This document shows positions 1-11,001 of a DNA stretch of 15,942 nt, piece after piece. The position numbers were made by a program, and so were the translations under genes. The notes beneath the pieces are model-generated. The model was not told the DNA's origin and made no database searches. It was given only the letters and a program-made list of their open reading frames with translations. The DNA lies in assembly GCA_964548165.1 (NCBI GenBank), contig CAZJQD010000031.1:1-15942 (forward strand), written 5' to 3'. This DNA is from CAZJQD01 sp964548165 [NCBI: uncultured bacterium] (GTDB lineage: Bacteria; UBA8481). Position 1 is the first letter of the stretch. The number at the start of each line of letters is the position of its first letter.

Positions 1-926
1 TGGTGGCCCCAGACCAGGAACCCGATGACCGCGATCGCCACCGAGCTCATCGCGATAAACCGATACCCGAAGATGTGCTTGCGGCTGAAGGTGGAGACGA
101 GCTCGGAGATGACCCCCATCGCCGGCAGGATCATGATGTAGACGGCCGGGTGCGAATAGAACCAGAAGAAGTGCTGGAAGAGGACCGGGTCGCCGCCCAG
201 GGCCGGATCGAAGATGCCGAAGCCGAGCGCGCGCTCCACGATCAGGAGGAGCAAGGTTATGCCGAGGACCGGGGTCGCCAGGACCTGCACGAGCGCGGTG
301 CCGTAGAGGGCCCAGAGAAAGAGCGGGAGCCGAAACCAGGTCATTCCGGCGGGGCGCAGCTTGTGGATCGAGACGATGAAGTTGAGCCCGGTGAAGATCG
401 AGCTGAACCCGAGGATGAAGGCGCCGGTCGCGATCGCGATGACGGACGTGTCGGTCGACGTGCTATAAGGCGTGTAGAACGTCCAGCCCGTGTCGACGGA
501 GCCCGTCAGGATCGAGTAGACGGAAAAGATGGAACCGATGACCCAGAGGTAGTAGCTGGCGAGGTTGAGGCGCGGAAAGGCGACGTCCTTGGCCCCGAGC
601 ATCATCGGCAGGACGAAGTTGCCAAGCGCGGCGGGAATGCCGGGAATGATGAAGAGGAAGATCATCACGGCCCCGTGGAGCGTAAACATCTGGTTGTAGG
701 TCTTGGCCGCCATGATGGTGCGCGCCGGCGTCAGGAGCTCCGTCCTCACGAGGAGCGCGAGGATGCCCCCGAGGAGGAACGCGGAGAGGATCGAGCCCAG
801 GTACATGACGCCGATGCGCTTGTGGTCGAGCGTGAATGCCCACGACCGCCAGCCGCTCGAGCAAGAGAGGTAATCGGGCGGCGGTGTCGCCACGGTCGAA
901 GCCGTCTTCGTGTCAGCCATCGTCAT
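1..926 (-). CDS. coxA: Cytochrome c oxidase subunit I, A2-type haem-copper oxidase (partial, C-terminus beyond the window)
   Basis: Catalytic subunit that reduces O2 at the haem a3-CuB centre and pumps protons; inner membrane. Numbering from the ATG at 920, the visible part holds a soluble N-terminus, a haem a ligand histidine (H82 in the TLHGAVMIF stretch), the D-channel aspartate region (NFVLP then [10 protein letters not shown]112) and the CuB/cross-link segment [13 protein letters not shown] (H257, Y261). The usual glutamate of GHPEVY is replaced by alanine (A259) and preceded by Tyr-Ser (255-256). This is the YS motif that defines A2-type oxidases. The window ends at WGH, the first of the expected CuB His-His pair, so about half the protein is missing. 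The coxB stop overlaps an ATG at 926 (TGATG); a second in-frame ATG at 920 begins MADTK, and either could be the start. The family and A2 assignment are secure; coxC and coxD probably follow outside the window, by analogy with similar operons. Confidence 0.96.
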   Translation of the reverse strand, partial: MTMADTKTASTVATPPPDYLSCSSGWRSWAFTLDHKRIGVMYLGSILSAFLLGGILALLVRTELLTPARTIMAAKTYNQMFTLHGAVMIFLFIIPGIPAALGNFVLPMMLGAKDVAFPRLNLASYYLWVIGSIFSVYSILTGSVDTGWTFYTPYSTSTDTSVIAIATGAFILGFSSIFTGLNFIVSIHKLRPAGMTWFRLPLFLWALYGTALVQVLATPVLGITLLLLIVERALGFGIFDPALGGDPVLFQHFFWFYSHPAVYIMILPAMGVISELVSTFSRKHIFGYRFIAMSSVAIAVIGFLVWGH

Positions 927-1873
927 CAATCCTTGAGCGTCTTCATGTAGTCGATGATCGCCGCGATCTCGGCATCCTTGATCCGCCCCTGGTAGGTGGG
1001 CATGACCGGGGGGAAGCCCTGGACCACGTGAGCATTGGGCTCCAGGATCGACTGGCGGATGTAGTTCTCGTCCGCCAGGACAGTTCCTCCGGCCGCCAAC
1101 GGCACCTGGTGCCCGAAGACGCCCTTGAAGCTCGGCCCCACCAGGCGCGTCCCGTCGATGCTGTGGCAGGCGTTACAACCCTTCTGCCGCACAAGGAGCG
1201 CGCCGGCCTCCGCGGGCGGGAGGCCCTTCAAGGCGTCCGCGGCCGAAGCCAACCACGTCTCGAACTCCCCTGCCGGGTGAACGATGGCCTTGGCGAGCAT
1301 GTCCGAGTGCGCGTCGCCGCAATACTCGGCACAGTACACGGCGAACTCGCCGGTCTGCGTCGCCTGGAACCAGGTCGAGGTGTAGCGACCGGGCACGGCG
1401 TCCCGCTTCAGGCGGAACGCGGGAACGAAGAGCGAGTGAATGACGTCCTCGCTTCCGATCACGAGCCGGACGGGGATGTCGTAGGGCACGTGAAGGTTCT
1501 CGTCCTGGTGGCCGTTCGGGTAGGTGAACGTCCACTTCCACTTCTGCCCCGTGACGCGGATCTCATACGCGTCGTCGGGAGGCGTGTAGATGTCGAGGTA
1601 GATCTTCACGCCCCAGCCGAAGATGAAGAGCACGATGAGGAGCGGCAGGACCGTCCACGTGACTTCCAGCACCGTGTTGTGGCTGGGCGAGGGCTGGACC
1701 GTGTGCCCGGGTCGGCGGCGGTACTTGATCACGAAGACGGCCGAGAGACCGAGGATCAGGAGGAAGAAGAAGACCGAGAGGCCCAGGATGAAGTAGAAGA
1801 GTGCGTCGATGGCGGGACCGTGCGACGAGGCCGCCGGAGGCAACCAGAAGCTGGCTCCCTGAACCCCAATCAT
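926..1873 (-). CDS. coxB: Cytochrome c oxidase subunit II with fused cytochrome c domain (caa3 type)
   Basis: Accepts electrons and passes them to subunit I through the binuclear CuA centre. 315 aa. Two N-terminal membrane helices lie at about 23-49 and 74-94, then the cupredoxin domain. CuA ligands are visible: H146 in the VIHS segment, C181 and C185, H189 and M192 in [14 protein letters not shown]-terminal class I cytochrome c domain follows, with CNACH at 233-237 and a likely axial Met at 291 (VMPTYQG). The fusion identifies a caa3 oxidase that can take electrons directly from complex III or ACIII without a separate soluble cytochrome. No lipobox cysteine is present near the N-terminus. 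The ATG at 1873 overlaps the stop of sco by four bases (ATGA), and its own stop overlaps coxA (TGATG), so translation is probably coupled through all three genes. Confidence 0.97.
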   Translation of the reverse strand: MIGVQGASFWLPPAASSHGPAIDALFYFILGLSVFFFLLILGLSAVFVIKYRRRPGHTVQPSPSHNTVLEVTWTVLPLLIVLFIFGWGVKIYLDIYTPPDDAYEIRVTGQKWKWTFTYPNGHQDENLHVPYDIPVRLVIGSEDVIHSLFVPAFRLKRDAVPGRYTSTWFQATQTGEFAVYCAEYCGDAHSDMLAKAIVHPAGEFETWLASAADALKGLPPAEAGALLVRQKGCNACHSIDGTRLVGPSFKGVFGHQVPLAAGGTVLADENYIRQSILEPNAHVVQGFPPVMPTYQGRIKDAEIAAIIDYMKTLKD

Positions 1874-2826
1874 GCGGACACTCCCTTCAGCGCTTCCTGA
1901 GGATCAATCGGGCCTACTCCGCCGGGACTATTCCCGCCGGGACTATTCCCGCCGGGACCAGTCCCGCCCGGACTGGCGCCACCAGGGCCTGGGCCGCCGG
2001 GCCCGCGACCTCTCAGGGACCTGACCCAGACCGGAACCACCCACGCGGCCACCAGGAGCACCGTGATCGCGCCGCCCAGGCGCATCACGTTCTGAGCCGC
2101 GATCACGTAGCGCCCCTCGTTGGCGTCATAGTGAAAACAGTACAAGAGCAGTTGATCGAGCGTCGTGCCGGACGAACCCTGCCCCGCCTCGGTCAGTCCC
2201 ATCTTGAGCGTGCGGGGATCGAACTGGACGCCGTACAGGTACCGGCCGATCCGGCCGTCGGCGCCGACAAGCGTCAGGACGGACGGGTGCGCCCACTCGT
2301 TGCGCTCTTCGACAAACCGGTAGCGAAAGCCGATGGAAGCCGCGAGCGCGGCGCTCTGCTCGGCCGACGCCGTCAGGAAATGCCAGCCGGACGCCGATTC
2401 CTCGCGTCCATACGCGGCCAGCGTCGCCTCGCGCTTGGCGGCGGCGAGCGGCGGCTGTTCATTCGGATCGATGCTGACATAGATGACGTCATACTCGCGG
2501 CCGACTGACCAGGGCATGTTCTTTGCCGTGTCGAGGAAACCATTGAGGACGAGGCCGCAGAGCATGGGACAGCCGTAATAGCCGAGCACCAGGACCGCGG
2601 GGCGGCCGCGGCCAAGAAGGTCGCCGAGACGAACCATGCGCCCGGACTCGTCGGTGAACTCGAGGTGTCCCGGTAGCGCCTGGCCCACGTGCTCGTCGAC
2701 GCCCACGCCTTCGAGCTGGGGCAGTTCACGGATCACCTGCGCCGCGACGATGCCCGTTGTCAGGACGAGAACGGCCATGCTCGCCACCAGGCGGCGGCCC
2801 ATGCGATCGTTGGAAGCGAAGAACAT
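1870..2826 (-). CDS. sco: SCO1/SenC-family copper chaperone with C-terminal membrane helix and Pro-Gly tail
   Basis: Thioredoxin-fold copper-binding protein expected to metallate the CuA site of CoxB. 318 aa from the ATG at 2826, chosen because it forms a TGATG overlap with the upstream gene; an in-frame ATG at 2802 (MGRR) could also serve. A hydrophobic signal or anchor segment lies at about 13-29. The copper motif CPMLC is at 86-90 and the distal histidine is probably H180 (EWAHPS). A conserved-looking YCFHYD segment follows at 229-234. A second membrane helix spans about 250-269, unlike minimal SCO proteins that end after the thioredoxin fold. It is followed by a low-complexity tail at about 272-306 built of PGG and GGNSP units. 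SCO genes between actF and coxB are typical of ACIII-oxidase operons. A further upstream reading-frame extension exists but is ignored because it overlaps the preceding gene. Confidence 0.93.
   Translation of the reverse strand: MFFASNDRMGRRLVASMAVLVLTTGIVAAQVIRELPQLEGVGVDEHVGQALPGHLEFTDESGRMVRLGDLLGRGRPAVLVLGYYGCPMLCGLVLNGFLDTAKNMPWSVGREYDVIYVSIDPNEQPPLAAAKREATLAAYGREESASGWHFLTASAEQSAALAASIGFRYRFVEERNEWAHPSVLTLVGADGRIGRYLYGVQFDPRTLKMGLTEAGQGSSGTTLDQLLLYCFHYDANEGRYVIAAQNVMRLGGAITVLLVAAWVVPVWVRSLRGRGPGGPGPGGASPGGTGPGGNSPGGNSPGGVGPIDPQEALKGVSA
1920..1964. repeat. 15-bp tandem repeat encoding GGNSP units in the SCO tail
   Basis: Three direct copies of a 15-base unit (plus strand cgccgggactattcc) occupy 1920-1934, 1935-1949 and 1950-1964. 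The first two are identical and the third differs at two adjacent positions; a more diverged unit follows from 1965. Because 15 is a multiple of three, the repeat expands a Gly-Gly-Asn-Ser-Pro tail without frameshift. Copy number is probably prone to slippage; this last point is inference. Confidence 0.85.
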
Positions 2827-3188
2827 CAGCGGGACCCGCGCCTGCGCGCCGGCGCGGTCGCGGCGGGCGCCCCAACACGGTTTGCCTCGACTTCCAGGGC
2901 CATGGCGCGCTCGATCGGCATGGCCACGAGGCCCTTCTCCTTGTCCACCCAGCGCCACGTGTTCAACCGGCTGTCCTGCTCGTCGCGATAACGCGCCAGC
3001 TCCGGGTTGACGGTCCCGACCACCTTGACCTCGTTCTCGCGATCCGCCAGGTAGTAGTACGCGGCTTCCACGCCAAAGATCGAGATCACCACGACCAGCG
3101 CGAGGATGACGCCGATCAGGGTGACCGTGGGGATGTCGGGCTCGGCGCCCCCGGCAGGAGCGGGCGGGCCGGAGGGGGAGTGATTCAC
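2826..3188 (-). CDS. Small single-helix membrane protein of the ACIII-caa3 operon
   Basis: 120 aa. A Pro/Gly/Ala-rich N-terminus is followed by one membrane helix at about 21-45, a charged periplasmic or cytoplasmic segment, and a conserved-looking block at about 75-97 (LNTWRWVDKEKGLVAMPIERAM). The tail is Ala/Arg-rich. I do not recognise a named family. From memory, blocks of the form LN.Y.WVD...G.V.IPI..AM occur in small membrane proteins encoded beside ACIII or caa3 oxidases, so a structural or assembly role is plausible but inferred. The start is GTG at 3188, supported by GAGGAG at 3200-3195, six bases upstream. It follows a 144-bp gap after actF and overlaps sco (TGATG), tying it to the oxidase half of the operon. 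Confidence 0.8.
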   Translation of the reverse strand: MNHSPSGPPAPAGGAEPDIPTVTLIGVILALVVVISIFGVEAAYYYLADRENEVKVVGTVNPELARYRDEQDSRLNTWRWVDKEKGLVAMPIERAMALEVEANRVGAPAATAPARRRGSR

Positions 3189-3194
3189 GGGTAA

Positions 3195-3200
3195 CTCCTC
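3195..3200 (-). promoter_or_regulatory. Shine-Dalgarno site for the small membrane protein
   Basis: GAGGAG on the minus strand, six bases before the GTG at 3188, decides the start codon. It abuts a perfect 5-bp inverted repeat with a 5-base loop (CTTGT-AGTTC-ACAAG on the plus strand, 3200-3214). In the mRNA this weak hairpin would sit just upstream of the ribosome site. Confidence 0.6.
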
Positions 3201-3262
3201 TTGTAGTTCACAAGTCGTGTATTCTCGGATGAAAGCGATGGGGGGAGACCGAGGGGGGAGCT

Positions 3263-3332
3263 GTCCCAGGCGCGCCTGTTCGCGCGCCCCCCTTGGCGAC
3301 TGGCCCGGCTTTGCCGGGACGGTCGCGAATAG
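3263..3332. repeat. REP-like double-hairpin element, copy A (actF 3' gap)
   Basis: Follows the actF stop codon directly. It holds two hairpins: CCCGGC-TTT-GCCGGG (3304-3318), flanked by GGTCGCGAAT (3321-3330), and GGCGCGC-CTGTTC-GCGCGCC (3269-3288), flanked by GTCCCAG (3263-3269). Both hairpins and both flanks recur with the same order and orientation at 10224-10325 after the actA stop. One base pair of the first hairpin covaries between copies (C-G here, T-A in copy B). Nothing that looks coding was seen in it. Confidence 0.8.
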
Positions 3333-4538
3333 TTACGCGTTTTCAAAGTTCATCGACTCCGTGAGACGAGGGTCACGCTCAGCCAGCCACGAGCGGCCTT
3401 GCATGCGCCAGAGGCAGAACGCGGCGGTCAGGGATCCGATTCCGACCGCGGCGACCAGGTCGACGGCGCCCAGGATCACGCGGTCTCCCCCGAATTCCGG
3501 GAGCACCAGCCAGGCGATATCGATCCAGTGGACGAAGAGCACCCAGGCCGCCATCGCGCCCAGGAACCGGCGGTGACGCTTCGCGTGGCGCGAGACCAGG
3601 AGGAGGAAGGGCAATACGAAGTGCCCGGCCACCAGGAGAATGCTCACCAGGCCCCAGCCATGTTCCTGTCGCCGCATGTACCACGAGGTCTCCTCGGGAA
3701 TGTTCGCGTACCAGTAGAGCATGTACTGCGAGAAAGCGATGTAGGCCCAGAAGCAGACGAAGGCGAAGAGCAGCTTGCCGAGGTCATGGTAGTGCTCGCG
3801 CGTGATGATGTGCCGCAGGGCGCCGTTCTTCTGGAGAAGAAGCGAGAGCACGATAAGAAACGCGATGCCACCCGCCACGGCGCCGGCGAAGTAGTAGACC
3901 CCGTACATGGTGCTGAACCAGTGCGGGTCCAGGGACATCAGGAGGTCGACGGAGGCGAAGGTGAGGGTGAATCCAAAGACGATAAGGCCCAGGGGGCTCG
4001 CCGACTGCAGGGACAGCGTCAGGGCCTTGTCCCCCGAGGCGTCCTGGGCCTGTGACTTGCGGAGGAAATACTCCCCGATCACGCTCCAGGCGATCCCGTA
4101 GAAAACGAGTCGAGCGGCGAAGAAGGGCAAGTTCAGCCACGCCGCCTTGTGGGCCAGCACGGCATCGGCGGCAACGGCCTCGGCATGCGTCCAATGGTAG
4201 AGATCATGGGCTCCGGCCAGGAGCGGCAGGGCCAGGACCGCGAGAAGCGGGAACGCCCCGATGATGGCCTCGGCCGGCCGGCGCACCACGACGCTCCACC
4301 CGGCCTTGGTCACGTGCTGGATCAGGACGAAGAAGAGCGCGCCCAGGGCGATACTCAGGACGTACGCGTAATTCACGAGGTACGCAAACCAGAATCGCCG
4401 GGCCTCTCCGGCCAGCGCCCACGCGGCACCGAGTCCGACGATGCCCAGGACAGCCAGGACCACCGTCAAGGCCTGGGCGCCCCTGCCGAGAACGCGCTTC
4501 TCCGCCGCGATATCCACGGCGTGATCCTGTCGGCTCAT
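3333..4538 (-). CDS. actF: Alternative complex III membrane subunit ActF (NrfD/PsrC-like)
   Basis: Ten-helix membrane subunit of quinol:cytochrome c/oxidase oxidoreductase, paralogous to ActC. 401 aa, with about ten hydrophobic segments: for example at roughly 20-43, 50-77, 91-113, 133-155, 182-204, 212-236, 250-278, 291-315, 322-346 and 355-378. The soluble N-terminus (MSRQDHAVDIAAEK) is short. In characterised ACIII, ActF lies beside ActC and is discussed as a possible proton path. The ATG at 4538 overlaps the actE stop by four bases (ATGA). It ends with TAA at 3335-3333 and is followed by the repeat-filled 144-bp gap, the second of only two gaps in the operon. Family assignment rests on order, length and topology. 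Confidence 0.93.
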   Translation of the reverse strand: MSRQDHAVDIAAEKRVLGRGAQALTVVLAVLGIVGLGAAWALAGEARRFWFAYLVNYAYVLSIALGALFFVLIQHVTKAGWSVVVRRPAEAIIGAFPLLAVLALPLLAGAHDLYHWTHAEAVAADAVLAHKAAWLNLPFFAARLVFYGIAWSVIGEYFLRKSQAQDASGDKALTLSLQSASPLGLIVFGFTLTFASVDLLMSLDPHWFSTMYGVYYFAGAVAGGIAFLIVLSLLLQKNGALRHIITREHYHDLGKLLFAFVCFWAYIAFSQYMLYWYANIPEETSWYMRRQEHGWGLVSILLVAGHFVLPFLLLVSRHAKRHRRFLGAMAAWVLFVHWIDIAWLVLPEFGGDRVILGAVDLVAAVGIGSLTAAFCLWRMQGRSWLAERDPRLTESMNFENA

Positions 4539-5179
4539 GGCAACTGCTCCCGATCCGCGGCGGCCAGCGCGGAGGCGGGCGACGACTGGCTGCGCTGGAG
4601 AGCGCGAATGTAGGCCACGATCGCCCAGCGATCCGCGACGGGCACCTGGGAACCATAGGAGGGCATGTTGCGGATGCCGTGCGTGATCGTGTTGAAGATG
4701 TGACCGTCCTCCCTGGCCAGCACGATCTCCGCGTGCAGGGAGGTCGGCGGCGTCCAGGTGCCTTCCTGGAGCCTGTCGGCGCGGCGCGCGATCATCCCAT
4801 CGCCATGACCGGCCGTTCCATGGCAGGGCGCGCAGAAGATGTCATAGCGCTCGCGGCCGCGCTGGATCAGCTCGGGCGTGACCGCGTGAGCGTTTCGCCT
4901 GACCCAGGCGCCTGCGGCATCCTGGCCAGTCGCCTCCGTGGACGTGGGATCGATGCTCCCGCGCGCCACCGTGCCCTCGACCGGCATCCGCATCGCCCGG
5001 CCGTCCGCGAAGAAGGGGTTCGCCGACTGCGGCAGGTACTTCTTCTGGCTATCCATGTCCGGGACGAGATGGATCCGCGGGTCGGTCTTGGTCACCCCGC
5101 GCTCCCGGGCGACGAGCACGAGCGGCACCAGGGACAGGAGAATCCCGATCGTACCGGCATACAGGACGAGCTTCTTCAT
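4535..5179 (-). CDS. actE: Alternative complex III monohaem cytochrome c subunit ActE
   Basis: 214 aa periplasmic monohaem cytochrome c that carries electrons between the ActA haems and the oxidase. An N-terminal hydrophobic segment at about 4-23 is followed by ARERG and no cysteine, so this copy seems to be held by an uncleaved helix rather than a lipid anchor. The region around 44-74 (QKKYLPQSANPFFADGRAMR) resembles other ActE/ActD-type cytochromes. Haem site CAPCH is at 116-120; the likely sixth ligand is M172 in the NMPSYG segment. The tail is Ser/Ala-rich. It overlaps actD (TGATG at 5181-5177) and actF (ATGA). The haem site and position are clear; lipid anchoring in homologues is known from characterised ACIII and its absence here is what I see. 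Confidence 0.93.
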   Translation of the reverse strand: MKKLVLYAGTIGILLSLVPLVLVARERGVTKTDPRIHLVPDMDSQKKYLPQSANPFFADGRAMRMPVEGTVARGSIDPTSTEATGQDAAGAWVRRNAHAVTPELIQRGRERYDIFCAPCHGTAGHGDGMIARRADRLQEGTWTPPTSLHAEIVLAREDGHIFNTITHGIRNMPSYGSQVPVADRWAIVAYIRALQRSQSSPASALAAADREQLP

Positions 5180-5748
5180 CAGCCGATGACCTCCTCGACC
5201 GACGAGGCGCCGGCATTTTCGAGGAAGGAGCGGGTCTTCTCGCGATCGTAAAGAGGATCCACGGCCTCGACGCTGATGAAATAGCGATCCGTGGTCATGC
5301 GCCGGAACCGGGAGGAGGTGAAGAGCGGGTGGAACCAGCCGGGCCAGCCGCAGAGGACGGCCAGGGCGCCGACGGCCGTGACCGCGCTGAAGAGGACTCC
5401 GGTCTCGAACGTGATCGGGAACGCCGGCGGCAGGGCGAACCAGGGCTTGTTGCTGATGAGGAATCGATAATCAACGGCGTTCGTCCACCACTGCAGGAGC
5501 AGGCCGGAGGCGATGCCGGCGAGCGCGGCCCCGAGCACCAGCCACGGGATCGGGCTCATCCGGATCCCCATCGCCTCGTCGATGCCGTGCACGGGGATCG
5601 GCGAATGGGCGTCGAAGCGGACGTAGCCGGCGTCGCGCACCTTCTCGCAGGCATCCAGGAGATCGTCGACCGTGGCAAACTCGGCCAGCAACCCGTAGGG
5701 CTTCGGCTCCTCGGGATAGATGCCCAGCCAGTCCTTCAGCGCGCTCAT
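5179..5748 (-). CDS. actD: Alternative complex III subunit ActD (DUF3341 family)
   Basis: 189 aa membrane subunit with no known cofactor. The N-terminal soluble part (about 1-60) has the characteristic start [26 protein letters not shown] and the turn [18 protein letters not shown]. Two membrane helices follow at about 66-88 and 112-134, then a C-terminal soluble part ([15 protein letters not shown]). This layout is that of DUF3341, which in ACIII spans the membrane beside ActC and ActF. The ATG at 5748 overlaps the actC stop (ATGA) and its TGA overlaps the actE start (TGATG). Confidence 0.94.
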   Translation of the reverse strand: MSALKDWLGIYPEEPKPYGLLAEFATVDDLLDACEKVRDAGYVRFDAHSPIPVHGIDEAMGIRMSPIPWLVLGAALAGIASGLLLQWWTNAVDYRFLISNKPWFALPPAFPITFETGVLFSAVTAVGALAVLCGWPGWFHPLFTSSRFRRMTTDRYFISVEAVDPLYDREKTRSFLENAGASSVEEVIG

Positions 5749-7213
5749 AGATCATCCGTCCCATGCTGGTCGTCATGCTGGTGCGGGATCTCGCCCCAGT
5801 ACTGCCCGTGGCCGTGATGAGGTCCTCGATCGAGGCCAGCGGCCGGCATCACGCTCTTGACCTCCGCCACCGCGATCATCGGCAGGAATCGGATGAAGAG
5901 CAGGAGAAGGGTGAAGAAGAGTCCGAAGGAACCGGCGAACATCGCGATGTCGACCCAGCTGGGCCAGTACATGCCCCAGGACGACGGGAGGAAGTCGCGG
6001 TGAAGCGACCCGACGATGATGACGAAACGCTCGAGCCACATGCCGACCGAGACGAGGACCGCCACGACGGCGAGCCAGAATGTCGTGTGACGCGCCTTGT
6101 GGAACCAGAAGACCTGGGGAGCAACGACGTTGCAGAAGACCATCAGCCAGTAGGCCCAGGCGTAGGGCCCGAAAAGCCGGTTCTGGAAGGCGAATATCTC
6201 GTACCGGCTCCCGCTGTACCACGCCGTGAAGAGTTCCATGAAGTACGCGTAGCCCATGAGGCAGCTCGCCGCGAGCATGATCTTGGCCATGTTGTCGAGG
6301 TGGCGATCGGTGATGATCTCCTTGAGCCCGAGCCAGTGCCGGCAGGGTAAAAGAAGTCCCAGCACCATGGCGAACCCGCCGAAGATGGCGCCGACGACGA
6401 AGTAGGGCGGGAAGATTGTCGTGTGCCACCCGGGGAGCTGGGAGGTCGCGAAATCGAAGCTGACGACCGAGTGCACGGAGAGGACGAGCGGCGTGGAGAG
6501 CCCGGCCAGGATGAGATAGACACGCTCGTAGTGATGCCAGTGACGGGCCGATCCCCTCCAGCCGAACGCCGCGATCCCATAGGCGATCTGCGCCCAGCGG
6601 GACTTGGCCCGATCGCGCAGCGTCGCGAGATCCGGGATCATGCCCGTGTACCAGAACATGAACGAGACGGCGAAATAGGTGTTCACCGCGAAGACGTCCC
6701 ACATCAAGGGAGACCGGAAATTGGGCCACATGCCCATCTGGTTGGGATGCGGAAAGAGCCAGTAGTCAAGCCACGGGCGTCCGGTATGCAAGGCCGGGTA
6801 GATGCCCGCGCACATGACGGCGAAGATCGTCATGCCCTCGGCAAACCGGTTGATGCTGGTGCGCCACTTCTGCCGGAAGAGAAAGAGGATGGCGGAGATC
6901 AGCGTTCCCGCATGGCCGATGCCGATCCAGAAGACGAAGTTGACGATGTCGAATCCCCAGCCGACGGGGTTGTTGTTGCCCCAGACGCCCACGCCACTGT
7001 AAACGAGGTAGACGATGCAGAACTTGAGGACCCCAAGCAGGGACAGCGAGAACGCCAGCATGATCCACCAGGCCTTCGGCGTCTTGAGGAGCTCGGGTTC
7101 AACGATGCGGCAGACCGTGTCCGTGACGGAGGCGAAATCGTGACGGCCCGCCACGAGTGCGGGCCGGACGGAGGGATCCTCGACGATCGGCGAGGCTGTG
7201 GCCGGTTTCGCGG

Positions 7214-7217
<4 letters not shown>
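5745..7217 (-). CDS. actC: Alternative complex III quinol-binding membrane subunit ActC (NrfD/PsrC family)
   Basis: 490 aa. Integral membrane subunit that oxidises quinol and passes electrons to the Fe-S clusters of ActB. About ten hydrophobic helices run from [13 protein letters not shown] (around 44) to [18 protein letters not shown] (around 440). NrfD-like features include the [13 protein letters not shown] segment and the WERFVII region. The C-terminal 26 residues are His-rich ([10 protein letters not shown], then HQHDDQHG), which is not needed for the family fold. The start is GTG at 7217, overlapping the actB stop (GTGA). Upstream starts are excluded by the actB reading frame. It overlaps actD (ATGA). 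Confidence 0.95.
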
Positions 7218-10219
<3,002 letters not shown>

Positions 10220-10223
10220 GCCC

Positions 10224-10325
10224 GTCCCAGGCGCGCCTATCCGCGCGTCCCCCACGCCTTTCCCGCCGCCGCGAGCGGCGATCGTTGCGGCGGTCGTTCC
10301 GGCTTGGCCGGAATGGTCGTGAATT
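10224..10325. repeat. REP-like double-hairpin element, copy B (actA-actB gap)
   Basis: Second copy of the element at 3263-3332, same orientation, directly after the actA stop. The hairpin TTCCGGC-TTG-GCCGGAA (10299-10315) is flanked by GGTCGTGAAT (10318-10327, reaching into the stop codon). The second hairpin GGCGCGC-CTATCC-GCGCGTC (10230-10249) has one wobble pair and is flanked by GTCCCAG. An insertion of about 30 bases with its own GC-rich inverted character (cgccgccgcgagcggcg) separates the two hairpins here. Confidence 0.75.
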
Positions 10326-11001
10326 ATCGATGACACGTCGTGCAGTCCTCCGAGGGCTTGATCCCGCGAGAAGCGCGCTGGGCCTGTCCGTAAACGGTTC
10401 GATCGCCGGGCGGCGTCCATGCGAGGTCCGTCACGAGACGGGGGTCACGCAGGTGGGCGTCCGGCGCCCGGTGGCAATCCAGGCACCAGCTCATCGAGAG
10501 CGTCTCAACCTGCCGCACAACGTCCATCTTGTCCACCCGCCCGTGACAGGAGGCGCAGGAGACGCCGCGCGTCACGTGCGCGCTGTGGTTGAAGTAGACG
10601 TAGTCCGGAAGGTCATGAACCTTGACCCAGGGTATGGGCATCCCCGTGGCGTAGCTTCGGCGCACCGGCTCAAGCTTCGGGCTCTCCTTGCGGACCGTCG
10701 CGTGGCAATTCATGCAGGTCTGGGTGGAGGGAATCGCGGCGAACGCGGCTCCCTCGACGGAGGTATGGCAATACCGGCAGTCCATGCCCAGCTCGCCGAC
10801 ATGAAGGCGATGGCTGTAGGGAACGGGCTGAACGGGCTGGTATCCGACATCCGTCGTTTGCGGGGACGCGGCCGTCGTGACGAGGACGACCAGGTACGGG
10901 GGCGCCCCCACGAGCGTCAACCCGATCAAGAGGCGAGCGAAATTCGTCCACTTGGGAAAAACAAAAAGCCCCCGCTTCTGAGGAGGCCCGGCAGTCTTCA
11001 T
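10324..11001 (-). CDS. actA: Alternative complex III pentahaem cytochrome c subunit ActA
   Basis: 225 aa periplasmic multihaem cytochrome. It has one N-terminal membrane helix at about 22-44, preceded by GLFVFPKWTN as in other ActA proteins, then five CxxCH haem sites: CRYCH 75-79, CMNCH 96-100, CASCH 149-153, CLDCH 173-177 and CTTCH 220-224, the last just before the C-terminus. Extra histidines between them (for example FNHSAH near 138-142) can be axial ligands. It passes electrons from ActB towards ActE or the oxidase. First gene of the operon: a candidate promoter lies 12-42 bases upstream and no Shine-Dalgarno sequence is visible before the ATG. Followed by a roughly 100-bp repeat-filled gap before actB. 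Confidence 0.96.
   Translation of the reverse strand: MKTAGPPQKRGLFVFPKWTNFARLLIGLTLVGAPPYLVVLVTTAASPQTTDVGYQPVQPVPYSHRLHVGELGMDCRYCHTSVEGAAFAAIPSTQTCMNCHATVRKESPKLEPVRRSYATGMPIPWVKVHDLPDYVYFNHSAHVTRGVSCASCHGRVDKMDVVRQVETLSMSWCLDCHRAPDAHLRDPRLVTDLAWTPPGDRTVYGQAQRASRGIKPSEDCTTCHR

Noticed and set aside
3-950. Plus-strand frame over coxA
   Set aside because: Highly charged shadow translation (many Asp, Glu, Arg) opposite the coxA gene, which runs off the left edge and is clearly real by its haem and CuB motifs.
2827-2958. N-terminal extension of the SCO protein
   Set aside because: It overlaps the small membrane protein gene in another frame; the ATG at 2826 gives a signal-like N-terminus and stop-start overlap.
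10365-10446. Possible RNA gene or riboswitch between actA and actB
   Set aside because: This stretch is the coding C-terminus of ActA; the true gap is short and explained by the REP-like repeat.
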